DNA of 64,000 nt, from positions 186,001-250,000 of the forward strand of contig NZ_KB899494.1 in the NCBI RefSeq assembly GCF_000378245.1, written 5' to 3'. The number at the start of each line of letters is the position of its first letter. Positions within the stretch are counted from its first letter, which is position 1. The stretch is from Aromatoleum toluclasticum ATCC 700605. GTDB lineage: Bacteria > Pseudomonadota > Gammaproteobacteria > Burkholderiales > Rhodocyclaceae. The translations under genes and the position numbers were made by a program. The notes under the pieces were generated by a model, which was not told where the DNA came from, did no database searches, and worked only from the letters and a program-made list of their open reading frames with translations. This document shows positions 53,067-62,426 of this stretch, piece after piece.

Positions 53067-53465
53067 GCGGGGGCGATCCGCACGTCCGGGCATCGACAAG
53101 TAACAGAACGTTACAGCCGCCTGCCGTCAGCGCGTTTCGGGTGGAGGTGCGGGGCCCGGCCGGCACCTCATGAATGGTGGAATATTCAATTCAATCAGCC
53201 GTTTATGTGAATCCTGCGCCCGCCCTGATGGCGGGCGCAAGCGGTCGGCTGCGCCCGGCGCGATGACCTAGGCCGTTGCGCACGCGTCCCGGCCCGGAAC
53301 TCGGCAACCTGCAGGTCGTTCGAATAGCCGTATCGATCTCCTCGCCGCAGCCGAATTCTCCCCAACAGGGCATATGCGACTAGTGGGGGTGCCGGATCGA
53401 TGCCGGAACATCGTTCCCGATGCGGACGATATTCTCAGATAGACCCTAACAGGCAGGAGGATGCT
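53067..53465. other. intergenic region after the paraslipin gene
   Basis: 399 bp without a convincing gene. TGCGCCCGCC and GGCGGGCGCA (53215-53239) form a perfect 10-bp stem that may end the nfeD transcript, though without a T-run. AT-rich sequence lies before it (53175-53212). The promoter of the next gene is expected near 53400-53450. Confidence 0.5.
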
Positions 53466-53771
53466 ATGAGTTCCATGAAACGGAAGTCGTTGCTGGCCAT
53501 CGCCGTCACTACGCTCGTTGCGGTCCCGCTCGGAGCAGCGGCGGAGGACGACCCATACGCAGAGGGCCAGAGCCTGCAGCAGTTGCACTTGCGGATGATG
53601 GGCCAGTCGCAGAGCGAGTTCTCTGCGTTCGAGACGGTAACGGACCGGTCGACGACGCAAAGCCAGACGAGAAGCGGCGAACGGGGCACGATGTGGCGTC
53701 AGGACAGCAGCAAGGGTGCCGAGAGCCGCGCGAACGCGTTCTATCCCGAAAACCAGCAGTTCACGCCGTAA
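53466..53771 (+). CDS. small secreted protein, unknown function
   Basis: A 101-residue exported protein I do not recognise: signal peptide MSSMKRKSLLAIAVTTLVAVPLGAAA, then a polar, Gln/Ser/Thr-rich mature part of about 76 residues (YAEGQSLQQLHLRMMGQSQSEF, TQSQTRSGERGTMWRQD). No cysteines. The ribosome-binding site AGGAGG 6 nt before ATG 53466 is very strong and the gene has its own terminator, so it is likely well expressed. Confidence 0.7.
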   Translation: MSSMKRKSLLAIAVTTLVAVPLGAAAEDDPYAEGQSLQQLHLRMMGQSQSEFSAFETVTDRSTTQSQTRSGERGTMWRQDSSKGAESRANAFYPENQQFTP

Positions 53772-53818
53772 GCACCCCGACAGGACAGTGTCGGATAAGG
53801 ATTGTCCGATGCACAACG

Positions 53819-53851
53819 ACCGGCACGCCGGATGACGCGCCGGTTTTTTTT
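53819..53851 (+). terminator. rho-independent terminator
   Basis: ACCGGC and GCCGGT (6-bp stem, 14-nt loop that can pair further) followed by eight T. It ends the small secreted-protein gene and abuts the convergent protease gene. Confidence 0.75.
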
Positions 53852-53859
53852 GCTTCCGT

Positions 53860-54375
53860 TCAGTTGTCGAAGGCCGCGAGGTCGGCGACGTCGCCCGAAG
53901 GGCTTGCCGCGGTCGTCGGGCAGTTGCTGAGGACGAGGCGCGGCGGCTCGAACGAGAAGATGAACGGCGCCGCCCGCTGCAGCGCGCTGAGTCCCAGGAT
54001 GGGGCGCGTGGCGCCCGGGAAGACGGCGGCCTCGACGTCCTTGAGCCAGCATCCGCCGCCGATGCTGACGGACTCGATCGTGTACACCGGAACCGTCAGT
54101 TCGCTGCCGTTCGCGAGCCGGCCCCGCAGATCCTTCACGTAGCGCACGCGGCCCGATTCCTTGAGCCGGGCGAGCATCTCCTCGTTGATCGTCATGTAGC
54201 CCGAGCCGGTATCGACCATCAGATCGACTGCGCCGAGCCCGGCGATCTGTCCTTCGACGTTGAAAGTCGTCGCGCTCGTCGCACGCATGTCGACGGTGGT
54301 ATCAAACTCCCCGGCGGACGCGAGGTGGAATGTGCCGGCCAGCACTGCGGTCAAAAGGCACAGAATCTTCCTCAT
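53860..54375 (-). CDS. retropepsin-like aspartic protease, exported
   Basis: A 171-residue protein of the bacterial single-domain aspartyl protease family (TIGR02281-like). The signal peptide RKILCLLTAVLAGTFHLASA is followed by the catalytic Asp motif MVDTGSGYMTI, the flap region ELTVPVYTIESVSIGG and ILGLSALQRAAPFIF as the second hydrophobic-Gly motif. It would act as a dimer in the periplasm. The open frame reaches 54462, but ATG 54375 with GGGGATCG upstream gives a proper signal peptide. A Cys pair (GGGCWL, LSNCP) may form a disulfide. Confidence 0.8.
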   Translation of the reverse strand: MRKILCLLTAVLAGTFHLASAGEFDTTVDMRATSATTFNVEGQIAGLGAVDLMVDTGSGYMTINEEMLARLKESGRVRYVKDLRGRLANGSELTVPVYTIESVSIGGGCWLKDVEAAVFPGATRPILGLSALQRAAPFIFSFEPPRLVLSNCPTTAASPSGDVADLAAFDN

Positions 54376-54877
54376 GCGACGATCCCCGGAAAAGCGGTTT
54401 GAAGGCGAGTCCGGCGCTCCGGACCTCGTGATGATAAACCAAGCAACAGCCGTGCCGGCCACAAGCGTTTACACTCAATGTAACGGCTTGATTCTGCGTT
54501 TCTTTAGCGAATTGCGGAGAGCGGCGCATGCTGCGGATCTTCCCCGCGCGCCCATCCGATGGGCATGGACATCGGACCCCTGCAGGAGTCGACTTTTCGG
54601 GGACGGGTCCCGAATCCGGGAAGGCTGCGAGCGCGTGTCGGCGATGCGTGGCGTGCGCGCCGCACCGGCATGGGGCGCACGGATTTCTCGGGACGGGTTT
54701 CGCGGAACAGCCTTCTTCGGTGCCGTGCGTCCTCTTCGCGCCGACGGGCCTTCTTCGTGATATCGGGTGTGGCTCGTGTGCGCCAAAGGTATCGATATGT
54801 GATACTTGATGACATTGGCTCGCACAGACTAAGCGAAATCGATAGTCTTGGCGCCGTCCGTCACCCGCCGCCCGCCC
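54376..54877. other. intergenic region with two inverted repeats
   Basis: 502 bp. TTACA-CTCAA-TGTAA (54469-54483) and GTATC-N7-GATAC (54789-54805) are operator-like repeats in front of the protease gene and the HTH regulator gene respectively. Open frames here are Arg-rich shadows; I see no gene. Confidence 0.45.
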
Positions 54878-55669
54878 ATGAGCACCACCGCCGACCTCGT
54901 CACCACGCTGAAGACCGAGCTGAAAACCGCCGGCCTGACCTACGCAGCGCTCGCCGCACGCCTCGGAATGGCCGAATCCAGCGTCAAGCGCATGTTCTCC
55001 GCGAGCGGCGACATGCCGCTGTCGCGCATCGACGCGATCTGCCGGGTCCTGAACCTGGATTTCGCCGACCTTGCGCGCCGCGTCGCCGAGAACGAGCCGC
55101 TGCTCGATGAGCTGTCGCTCGCGCAGGAGAAGGCCGTCGTCGGCGACCGCAAGCTGCTGCTGGTCGCGATCTGCTGCCTGAGCCACTGGACCGCGGAGCA
55201 GATCGTCGCGACCTACCAGCTCGGCGAGGCCGAGGTCGTGAAGCAGCTGACGCACCTCGATCGTCTCGGCATCATCGACCTGCGCCCGGGCAACCGCTAC
55301 CACCTCAAGGTCGCGAAGGGCTTCCGCTGGCGTCCGCAGGGGCCGGTGATGCACTACTTCCGCGGCGAGGTCATCGACGACTACTTCGCCGGCGGCTTCG
55401 ACGGCGAGTCCGAGATGCTGATGGTCGTGCACGGCCAGATCGGGCGTGGCCTCGCACATTCCTTCCGCGAGCGCCTCGCGCGCGTCGGCCAGGACTTCGC
55501 GCAGCAGCACATCGCCGACCAGAAGCTCGCGCCCGCCGACCGCCGCCCCTACACGATCGTCATCGGCATGCGTTCGTGGCTGATGGCGGCCTTCCGCGAC
55601 ATGAAGCGCCCCGAGGTGCCGTGGCCGGACGTGCCGGCATCGAATGTTCCGTCGCGCCCGGTCGACTAG
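54878..55669 (+). CDS. XRE-family helix-turn-helix regulator
   Basis: A 263-residue regulator. The HTH (about 8-60: ELKTAGLTYAALAARLGMAESSVKRMFSASGDMPLSRIDAICRVL) is followed by a C-terminal domain of about 190 residues shared by a betaproteobacterial family (LLLVAICCLSHWTAEQIVATYQLGEAEVVKQLTHLDRLGIIDLRPGNRYHLKVAKGFRWRPQGPV). ATG 54878 has no evident ribosome-binding site. It precedes the Aas-like gene by 62 nt on the same strand and may control phospholipid repair; the GTATC-N7-GATAC repeat upstream could be its own operator. Confidence 0.82.
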   Translation: MSTTADLVTTLKTELKTAGLTYAALAARLGMAESSVKRMFSASGDMPLSRIDAICRVLNLDFADLARRVAENEPLLDELSLAQEKAVVGDRKLLLVAICCLSHWTAEQIVATYQLGEAEVVKQLTHLDRLGIIDLRPGNRYHLKVAKGFRWRPQGPVMHYFRGEVIDDYFAGGFDGESEMLMVVHGQIGRGLAHSFRERLARVGQDFAQQHIADQKLAPADRRPYTIVIGMRSWLMAAFRDMKRPEVPWPDVPASNVPSRPVD

Positions 55670-55731
55670 GCAGACAGCCCGTTACCGATCGCCGGCCAAC
55701 AACACCCAACACTTCGACGACGAATCCGACC

Positions 55732-57885
55732 ATGCTCCGATCGCTCCTCAAACCCCTGCTGCGCGCCTTCGCAAGCCTGCTGTTCCGTGTGCGCGTGAAC
55801 GGCGCCGTGCCGGCCGATGCCGGACGCCTGCTCGTGATCGCAAATCACGAGTCCTTCCTCGACGGCCTGCTGCTGGGCCTCTTCCTGCCGCTCGACCCGG
55901 TGTTCGTCGTGCATACCGGGGTCGCGAACAACCGCTGGTTCCGCATGATGCTGTCACTGGTGGATTATCTCGCGGTCGATCCGGCGAGCCCGATGGCGAT
56001 GAAGAAAGTCGTGCGTCTGCTCGAATCCGGCCGTCCGGTCGTGATCTTCCCGGAAGGGCGCATCACGACCACCGGCAGTCTGATGAAGACCTACGAGGGC
56101 CCCGCCTTCGTCGCCGCGCGTACCGGCGCGACGATCCTGCCGGTGAAGATCGACGGCGCCGCGCGCACCTACTTCTCGCGCATGGGCGGGCGCTTCCCGC
56201 GCCGCCTGCTGCCGCAGCTCGCGCTGACGATCCACCCGGTCACGCGCATCGACGTGCCCGTCGCCCCGACCGCGCGCGAGCGCCGGCGCAAGGCCGGCGA
56301 GGCGATGCGCCGCATCATGCAGGAGATGATCTTCGCGAGCCGTCCGCAGGAGACGCTGTTCGAGGCGCTGCTGGATGCCGCGTCCATCCACGGCCGCTCG
56401 CGCCGCCTCGTCGAGGACCTCAAGCAGGAGGAGTATTCCTACGGCGACCTCGTGAAGATGGCGCTCGCGCTGGGCCGCCTGGTCGCGAAGGAATCCGCGC
56501 CCGACGAACACGTCGGCATCCTGTTGCCCAACCTCGCGCCCACGCTGGCGCTGGTCTTCGGCCTCACGGCCTTCCGCCGCATCCCGGCGATGCTGAACTA
56601 CACGGCCGGCGCCGACGGCATGCAGGCCGCGTGCACGGCGGCGCAGATCCGCACCCTCCTCACCTCGCGCGCCTTCGTCGAGCAGGCCAAGCTCGGCGAC
56701 AAGCTCGCTGCGCTCGGTGGCGTGCTCCCGGACGTGCGCCTGGTCTATCTCGAGGACCTGCGTGCCGGCATGGGTCTCGTCGACAAGCTGTGGCTCATGC
56801 TGTGGGCGATCCGTTTCCCGCGCGCGGCGACGCACATCGGCTCGCCCGAGGACACGGCGGTGGTGCTGTTCACTTCCGGCTCCGAAGGCAAGCCCAAGGG
56901 CGTCGTGCTGTCGCACCGGGCGCTGCTCGCCAACATCGCGCAGATCCGCGCGGTGGTCGATTTCTCGGTGGACGACAAGATCCTCAACGCGCTGCCGCTC
57001 TTCCACTCCTTCGGCCTCACCGCCGGCGGACTGCTGCCGGTGCTCTCGGGCGCCAACGTGTTCCTCTACCCCAGTCCGCTGCATTACCGCGTGATCCCCG
57101 AGCTCGCCTACGACCGCGGCTGCAGCGTGCTGCTGGGCACGAGCACCTTCCTCGCGAACTACGCGCGCTTCGCCCACCCGTATGACTTCTACCGCCTGCG
57201 CTACGTCATCGCCGGCGCCGAGAAACTCGCCGAGCCGGTGCGTCAGCTGTGGTTCGAGCGCTTCGGCATCCGCATCTTCGAAGGCTACGGCGCGACCGAG
57301 ACCGCGCCGGTGATGGCGGTGAACACCCCGATGGCCTACCGCAGCGGCACCGTCGGCCAGTTCCTGCCCGGCCTGCACGTGCACCTCGTGCCGGTGCCGG
57401 GCATCGCCCAGGGCGGCATGCTGCATGTGTCCGGTCCCAACCTGATGAGCGGCTACCTGCGGGTCGAGGCGCCCGGCGTGCTGCAAGCCCCCGTATCGAC
57501 CGCGGGCGAGGGCTGGTATGAAACCGGCGACGTCGTCGATATCGATGACGACGGCTTCGTGCGCATCGTCGGCCGCGTCAAGCGCTTTGCCAAGATCGCG
57601 GGCGAGATGGTGAGCCTCGAGGCGGTCGAGAAGCTCGCCGCGGCGACCGTGCCGGCGGCCCAGCATGCCGCCTCCACGCAGGCCGATGCCGCCAAGGGCG
57701 AGGCGCTGGTGCTGTTCACGAGCGACCGCGGCCTCACGCGCGAGCGCCTGCTCGCGGCGGCGCGCGAGTCCGGCGTGCCCGAGCTCGCGGTGCCGCGCAA
57801 GATCGTGCCGGTCGAGGCGCTGCCGCTGCTGGGCACCGGCAAGATCGACTACGTGACGCTCGGGCGCTGGGCGCAGGCCGCCTGA
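55732..57885 (+). CDS. acyltransferase plus acyl-ACP/CoA synthetase (Aas-like)
   Basis: A 717-residue bifunctional protein. The PlsC domain (about 1-205) has the HxxxxD motif in NHESFLDG and FPEGRITTTG. The AMP-forming ligase domain (about 235-710) has the P-loop VVLFTSGSEGKPKGVVLSH, EGYGATETAPV and the TGD and GRVKRFAKIAGEMVS motifs. This is the organisation of E. coli Aas, which re-acylates lysophosphatidylethanolamine. The next gene supplies the LplT-type flippase, so together they recycle lysophospholipids at the inner membrane. ATG 55732 starts exactly with the family pattern MLRSLLKPLLRAF. Confidence 0.9.
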   Translation: MLRSLLKPLLRAFASLLFRVRVNGAVPADAGRLLVIANHESFLDGLLLGLFLPLDPVFVVHTGVANNRWFRMMLSLVDYLAVDPASPMAMKKVVRLLESGRPVVIFPEGRITTTGSLMKTYEGPAFVAARTGATILPVKIDGAARTYFSRMGGRFPRRLLPQLALTIHPVTRIDVPVAPTARERRRKAGEAMRRIMQEMIFASRPQETLFEALLDAASIHGRSRRLVEDLKQEEYSYGDLVKMALALGRLVAKESAPDEHVGILLPNLAPTLALVFGLTAFRRIPAMLNYTAGADGMQAACTAAQIRTLLTSRAFVEQAKLGDKLAALGGVLPDVRLVYLEDLRAGMGLVDKLWLMLWAIRFPRAATHIGSPEDTAVVLFTSGSEGKPKGVVLSHRALLANIAQIRAVVDFSVDDKILNALPLFHSFGLTAGGLLPVLSGANVFLYPSPLHYRVIPELAYDRGCSVLLGTSTFLANYARFAHPYDFYRLRYVIAGAEKLAEPVRQLWFERFGIRIFEGYGATETAPVMAVNTPMAYRSGTVGQFLPGLHVHLVPVPGIAQGGMLHVSGPNLMSGYLRVEAPGVLQAPVSTAGEGWYETGDVVDIDDDGFVRIVGRVKRFAKIAGEMVSLEAVEKLAAATVPAAQHAASTQADAAKGEALVLFTSDRGLTRERLLAAARESGVPELAVPRKIVPVEALPLLGTGKIDYVTLGRWAQAA

Positions 57886-57929
57886 ACCCGGCCCCTATAC
57901 TTGCAGCCAATTTCCGTATCGGACCCGAC

Positions 57930-59810
57930 ATGAGTTCGCAATTCAAGCTGATGGGCGAGCGGCGCTTCCGGCCCTTCTTCCTCACCCAGTTCCTCGGCGC
58001 CTTCAACGACAACGTGTACAAGAACGCGCTCGTGGTGCTGATCACCTTCCAGGCGGCGCGCTACACGACGCTCGCGCCGGGGGTGCTGGTGAACCTTGCC
58101 GCGGGCATCTTCATCCTGCCCTTCTTCCTGTTCTCCGCGACCGCCGGGCAGCTCGCGGACAAGTACGAGAAGAGCCGCCTGATCCGCCTCACCAAGATCA
58201 TGGAGATCGGCGTGATGGGCCTCGGCACGCTTGCCTTCGCGCTCGATTCCCTGGTGCTGATGTTCTCGGCGCTGTTCCTGATGGGCACCCAGTCGTCGAT
58301 CTTCGGGCCGGTGAAGTACGCGATCCTGCCCGTGCATCTACGCGAGGACGAACTCGTCGGCGGCAACGCACTGGTCGAGTCGGGCACCTTCGTCGCGATC
58401 CTCGTCGGCACCATCGCCGGCGGCGTGACGATCGCCCTGCCGGGCGGCGCAATGTGGGTCTCGGCCGCCGTGCTGGCGGTCGCGGTGCTCGGTTATCTCG
58501 CGAGCCGCGGCATTCCTGCCGCCCCGGCTGCCGACCCCCGGCTGAAGATCAACTGGAACCCGCTCACCGAGACGTGGCGCAACATTGCCTTCACGCGCGG
58601 CAACCGCACCGTGTTCCTGTCCATCCTCGGCATCTCGTGGTTCTGGTTCTACGGCGCGCTGTTCCTGTCGCAGTTCCCCGGCTACGCGAAGGACGTGCTG
58701 GGCGGTGACGAGCACGCGGTGACGCTGCTGCTTGCGCTGTTCTCGGTGGGCATCGGCGTGGGCTCGCTGCTGTGCGAGAAGCTCTCCGGCAAGCACGTCG
58801 AGATCGGTCTGGTGCCTTTCGGCTCGATCGGCCTGTCGCTGTTCGCGTTTGACCTGTGGTGGGCCAGTCCCGCTGCCGTGCACGCCGGCGAGGCCCTGCC
58901 GCTGTCGACCGTGCTGGCGAGTCCGGCGACCTGGCGTGCGCTAGTCGATCTCGTGATGATCGGTGTCTTCGGCGGCTTCTTCATCGTGCCGCTGTATGCG
59001 CTGGTGCAGGTGCGCTCCGAGCCCGGCCACCGCTCGCGCATCATCGCCGGCAACAACATCCTCAACGCCGCCTTCATGGTCGTGGCCGCGGGGCTCGGCG
59101 CGGGCCTGCTCGCCGCCGGCGTCACGATCCCGCAGCTGATCCTGATCACCGCCGTGCTCAATGCCGCGGTCGCGGTGTACATCTACACGCTGGTGCCGGA
59201 ATTCCTCGTGCGCTTCATCGTGTGGCTGCTGGTGCACACGGTCTATCGCCTGCGCGTGAAGGGCGTCGAGCACATCCCGGAAGAGGGGCCGGCGCTGCTC
59301 GTCGCCAACCACGTCAGCTTCGTCGATGCGCTGGTGATCACGGCCGCGTCGCGCCGCCCGATCCGCTTCGTGATGGATCACCACATCTTCCGCTGGCCGA
59401 TCCTGTCCTTCGTGTTCCGCTCCAGCCGGGCGATCCCGATCGCGCCGGCGAAGGAGGATCCGCAGATGATGGAGCGCGCCTTCGAAGAGGTGGCGCGGGC
59501 GCTGGAGGCGGGCGAGCTGGTCGGTATCTTCCCGGAAGGGCGCATCACCGACGACGGCGAACTGAAGCCTTTCCGCCCGGGCATTCGCCGCATCGTCGAG
59601 CGCACCCCCGTGCCGGTCGTGCCGCTCGCCCTGCGCGGCCTGTGGGGCAGCAGCTTCAGCCGCAAGGACGGGCCGGCCCTCAGCCGTCCGTTCCGGCGCG
59701 GCCTCTTCAGCCGCATCGAACTGGTCGGCGGCGCACCCTTCGCGCCGGAGGCGGCCACGCCCGAAAGCCTGCAGGCGGCGGTCGCCGGGCTCCGCGGCGA
59801 GATGCGCTAA
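57930..59810 (+). CDS. LplT-like MFS flippase fused to a PlsC acyltransferase
   Basis: A 626-residue fusion. Residues 1-420 form a 12-helix major-facilitator unit of the lysophospholipid transporter type (FFLTQFLGAFNDNVYKNALVVLITF, QLADKYEKSRLIRLTKIMEIGVMGLG). Residues 430-626 are a PlsC acyltransferase with NHVSFVDALVI (HxxxxD) and FPEGRITDDGELKPFRPGI. With the Aas-like gene 44 nt upstream there are two acyltransferase domains in the pathway. This fused MFS-PlsC layout is known in proteobacteria. Confidence 0.92.
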   Translation: MSSQFKLMGERRFRPFFLTQFLGAFNDNVYKNALVVLITFQAARYTTLAPGVLVNLAAGIFILPFFLFSATAGQLADKYEKSRLIRLTKIMEIGVMGLGTLAFALDSLVLMFSALFLMGTQSSIFGPVKYAILPVHLREDELVGGNALVESGTFVAILVGTIAGGVTIALPGGAMWVSAAVLAVAVLGYLASRGIPAAPAADPRLKINWNPLTETWRNIAFTRGNRTVFLSILGISWFWFYGALFLSQFPGYAKDVLGGDEHAVTLLLALFSVGIGVGSLLCEKLSGKHVEIGLVPFGSIGLSLFAFDLWWASPAAVHAGEALPLSTVLASPATWRALVDLVMIGVFGGFFIVPLYALVQVRSEPGHRSRIIAGNNILNAAFMVVAAGLGAGLLAAGVTIPQLILITAVLNAAVAVYIYTLVPEFLVRFIVWLLVHTVYRLRVKGVEHIPEEGPALLVANHVSFVDALVITAASRRPIRFVMDHHIFRWPILSFVFRSSRAIPIAPAKEDPQMMERAFEEVARALEAGELVGIFPEGRITDDGELKPFRPGIRRIVERTPVPVVPLALRGLWGSSFSRKDGPALSRPFRRGLFSRIELVGGAPFAPEAATPESLQAAVAGLRGEMR

Positions 59811-59811
59811 G

Positions 59812-60681
59812 TCAGTCGCGCGTGAGGAAGGCCTCGATCGCCGCCGCAACCTGTTCCGGCTGGTCGTGCTGCAGGTTGTGGCCGGATTCCGTGATCGTCA
59901 CGCGCCGCAGGTCCGCGAAGCACGCGAGGCGGCGTTCGATCTCCGCGGGAGCGTCGGCGAAGCGCTCGGCCACGTAACCCTTGTCGGCCAGCAGCATCAG
60001 CACCGGCGCCTTGATCCCGCGCCAGGCCGCCATCACGTCGCCGGCCTGGTAGCGCACCGGTGACGGCACCTTGTGCCACGGGTCGCCCGCCATCGTCACC
60101 TGGCCGTCGGGCAGCGTGCGCGACACGTTGCGTGCAAGGAAGGCCGCGCGCGCGTCGGTGAGTCGGGGATTGGCCAGTTTTAAGCGGCGCGCGAATGAGT
60201 CGTGGTCGGGATAGCCGCGCACCGGCCGGTCCTTGCACAGGTTGTCGAGCCAGCCGGCGAGCTGGCCGGGCGCATCCTGCTCGAGCGTGGCCGTCAGGCC
60301 GAGGAAGTCCATCATCACGAGCTGCGCCACGCGCCCGGGCCGCACGCCGGCATAGGCCGAGGAGATCGCCGCGCCCATGCTGTGGCCGACGAGGCGCGCC
60401 GGGCGGTCGGGTGAATAGTGCGCGAGCAGCGCGTCGAGGTCGCCGTAGTAGTCGGGGAACCAGTACGGGCGGGCGAGCCATTCGCTCGCGCCGTAGCCGC
60501 GCCAGTCGGGCGCGATCACGTGCCAGTCGTGGCGGAGCGCATCGACGAGGAACTGGAAGGTCGCGGAGGCATCCATCCAGCCGTGCAGGAAGAGCACGGC
60601 CGGGGCGTCCGCGGCGCCCCAGTGGCGAACGTTGTAGCGCAGCCCGCGGATGTCGAGCTGCTCGCAGTGGGAAGCTTTCAT
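59812..60681 (-). CDS. alpha/beta hydrolase
   Basis: A 289-residue alpha/beta-hydrolase-fold enzyme: oxyanion region FLHGWMDASATFQFLVDAL, nucleophile elbow VGHSMGAAIS (Ser about 98), acid residue around LLADKGYVAERFADAP, and catalytic His in ITESGHNLQHDQPEQVAAAI. Length and motifs fit epoxide-hydrolase or haloperoxidase-like relatives, but the substrate is unknown. I start at ATG 60681 (MKASHCEQ...); 16 codons upstream are in frame. Convergent with the LplT fusion, stops 1 nt apart. Confidence 0.85.
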   Translation of the reverse strand: MKASHCEQLDIRGLRYNVRHWGAADAPAVLFLHGWMDASATFQFLVDALRHDWHVIAPDWRGYGASEWLARPYWFPDYYGDLDALLAHYSPDRPARLVGHSMGAAISSAYAGVRPGRVAQLVMMDFLGLTATLEQDAPGQLAGWLDNLCKDRPVRGYPDHDSFARRLKLANPRLTDARAAFLARNVSRTLPDGQVTMAGDPWHKVPSPVRYQAGDVMAAWRGIKAPVLMLLADKGYVAERFADAPAEIERRLACFADLRRVTITESGHNLQHDQPEQVAAAIEAFLTRD

Positions 60682-60739
60682 CCTGCCGATGATAGCAAGC
60701 CCGGCGGTTGCGCGCCGGGCCGGCCTCATCGCGGCGGGC

Positions 60740-61849
60740 TCAGGCGCCGGTGATCTCGCGCGCGCTCAGCGTGTAGCGGAAGTTCGCCGGGTCCAGGCTG
60801 TCGAAGCGGCCGTCGCGGTTCTCGCCTTGCGGATACATAAGGTAAGGGGCCGCGGGGCCTTCGCTGCCGGGCAGACGGATGTCGTGGCCGAAGTTGTACG
60901 CCAGCCAGTTCATCTCCCACGCGCCGAACAGCGTGTTGCGCGCGGCGGCGACCTTCGGGTCGGCCAGCAGCAGGCTCCCGGGCGGCTCTTCGAGGGCGAC
61001 CTTGCGCACGTCGGCGGGGTCGACCGGCACCCAGCCGGCGTGTTCCAGCCATACCTCGGCGCGGCAGTGCTGCGCTTTCGACACGTCGCCGCTCTTGCCC
61101 AGGCTCTTGTAGCCGTAGCGCGAGTCGGCGACACGGACGCCGTACACGTCGCGCGCGGGCAGGCCCAGCGCGCGTGCGAGGCCGACGTACAGCGCGTTGA
61201 GGTCGGCGCACTTGCCCGAGAGGTCACCCGTCTCCAGCATCGCGCGGATGTCGCCCAGCCCGCAGCCGCGCGTCTTCGGATTGCGGAAGGTGTTCGTGAC
61301 GATCCAGTCGTAGATCGCGCGCGCCTTGTCCTCGTCGGTCTTCGCACCGCGCGTGATCTCGCGCGCAGTGTCGAGCACGATCCCGTCGGTCGGCAGCATC
61401 GCGGTCGCGCGGGTGTACAGCGCGCGCTCGGCGGCGGCCAGCCTGGGCATGCGGCCGCCGTGGGAGAGGTCGACGGCGCGGTCGCGCGTCGCGCAGCGAC
61501 TGACGATCTCGATCGCCGGTGCGGCCGTCGCCGCGGGCCAGGTCGCATGCAGCATCGCCGCGCCGTACACCGGGTCGGTCGCGATATACATGCCGGTCGC
61601 GTTGCCGCTCCACAGGTTGCCCATCGGACGGCTCCAGTCCGTCTGTTCCACGGTCGGCAGCGGGATCCAGACCTGGGTCGGGCCTTCCGTCGCGACGGGT
61701 TCGACGCGGGTCACGAGTTCGAACACGCGCCAGCCGTTTTCCGGGCGGGGCGTGAAGGGTGGTGCGGCCGGGGCCGCAGCGCGGCTCCAGGTCGGCAGGG
61801 CGAGGCTGGCGGCAAGCGCCGAGGTCTTGAGGAAGTTTCTGCGGTTCAT
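60740..61849 (-). CDS. Tat-exported transglutaminase-like protein
   Basis: A 369-residue protein with a Tat signal (MNRRNFLKTSALAASLALP). The transglutaminase-like core (about 150-270) has Cys in LSGKCADLNALYVGLARALGLPAR, His in AQHCRAEVWLEHAGWVPVDPADV and the Asp in PVDPAD. Such proteins act as periplasmic cysteine proteases or amidases. No membrane anchor after the signal. It precedes the TlpA-like gene's 3' end on the same strand by transcript order (TlpA-like first, 19 nt gap), so both probably form one unit. Confidence 0.88.
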   Translation of the reverse strand: MNRRNFLKTSALAASLALPTWSRAAAPAAPPFTPRPENGWRVFELVTRVEPVATEGPTQVWIPLPTVEQTDWSRPMGNLWSGNATGMYIATDPVYGAAMLHATWPAATAAPAIEIVSRCATRDRAVDLSHGGRMPRLAAAERALYTRATAMLPTDGIVLDTAREITRGAKTDEDKARAIYDWIVTNTFRNPKTRGCGLGDIRAMLETGDLSGKCADLNALYVGLARALGLPARDVYGVRVADSRYGYKSLGKSGDVSKAQHCRAEVWLEHAGWVPVDPADVRKVALEEPPGSLLLADPKVAAARNTLFGAWEMNWLAYNFGHDIRLPGSEGPAAPYLMYPQGENRDGRFDSLDPANFRYTLSAREITGA

Positions 61850-61868
61850 GGTCGATCGTCTCTTCGAT

Positions 61869-62426
61869 TCAGGTCCGGGGCGTGCGGAGGCTGGTTGCCG
61901 CGCTGCGGATGCGCGTGCGCACGCTGTCGTGATGCCAGTCGATTTCGCCGCGCACGCGCAGCAGCGGCTGGTGGGCGGCGTCGAGCAGCACGGTGGTGGG
62001 CAGGTAGCGGACGTCCCAGGTGCGCGAGACGACCTGTTCCGGATCGCTCACGAGCAGGGGATCGACGAGGTGCTCGTCGAAGAATCGCCGCACTTCATCC
62101 GCGCGGTCGGCGACGGCGACCGTCACCAGCGCCAGGCCCGGTTCCGACTCGGCGAGGCTGACCAGCGCCGGCATCTCGGTGCGGCAGGGTTCGCACCAGG
62201 TCGCCCAGAAATTGACCAGGACGGCCTTGCCGCGCAAGGGCTCCAGCGCCCGGCGCAGGGCCGGCGGCGGCGGCGGAAGCTGCGCCAGCGTCTCCAGCCG
62301 TTCGCCCGGCGGTGGCGTGCGCGAATTGCCCGGCAGCGACAGGGCCGGCGGCGCGAAGGCGGCCGCGACCAGCCCCCCGATGGAGGCGAGCACGCGCCGG
62401 CGTCCGGCGCAATGCGGATCGAACAT
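61869..62426 (-). CDS. TlpA-like thioredoxin-fold protein, exported
   Basis: A 185-residue periplasmic thiol-disulfide protein. Tat-like signal GRRRVLASIGGLVAAAF, then a thioredoxin fold with active site WATWCEPCRTEMPAL (Cys-Glu-Pro-Cys) and the cis-Pro in RYLPTTVLLD. ATG 62426 is chosen over 62465 because GGGAGAGGATTC precedes it. Likely roles are reduction of periplasmic disulfides or cytochrome maturation; the transglutaminase-like Cys enzyme encoded next could be its client. Confidence 0.88.
   Translation of the reverse strand: MFDPHCAGRRRVLASIGGLVAAAFAPPALSLPGNSRTPPPGERLETLAQLPPPPPALRRALEPLRGKAVLVNFWATWCEPCRTEMPALVSLAESEPGLALVTVAVADRADEVRRFFDEHLVDPLLVSDPEQVVSRTWDVRYLPTTVLLDAAHQPLLRVRGEIDWHHDSVRTRIRSAATSLRTPRT

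Noticed and set aside
54559-55110. Plus-strand frame before and overlapping the HTH regulator
   Set aside because: Arg-rich, no family features, and the regulator's own frame shows a clear HTH.
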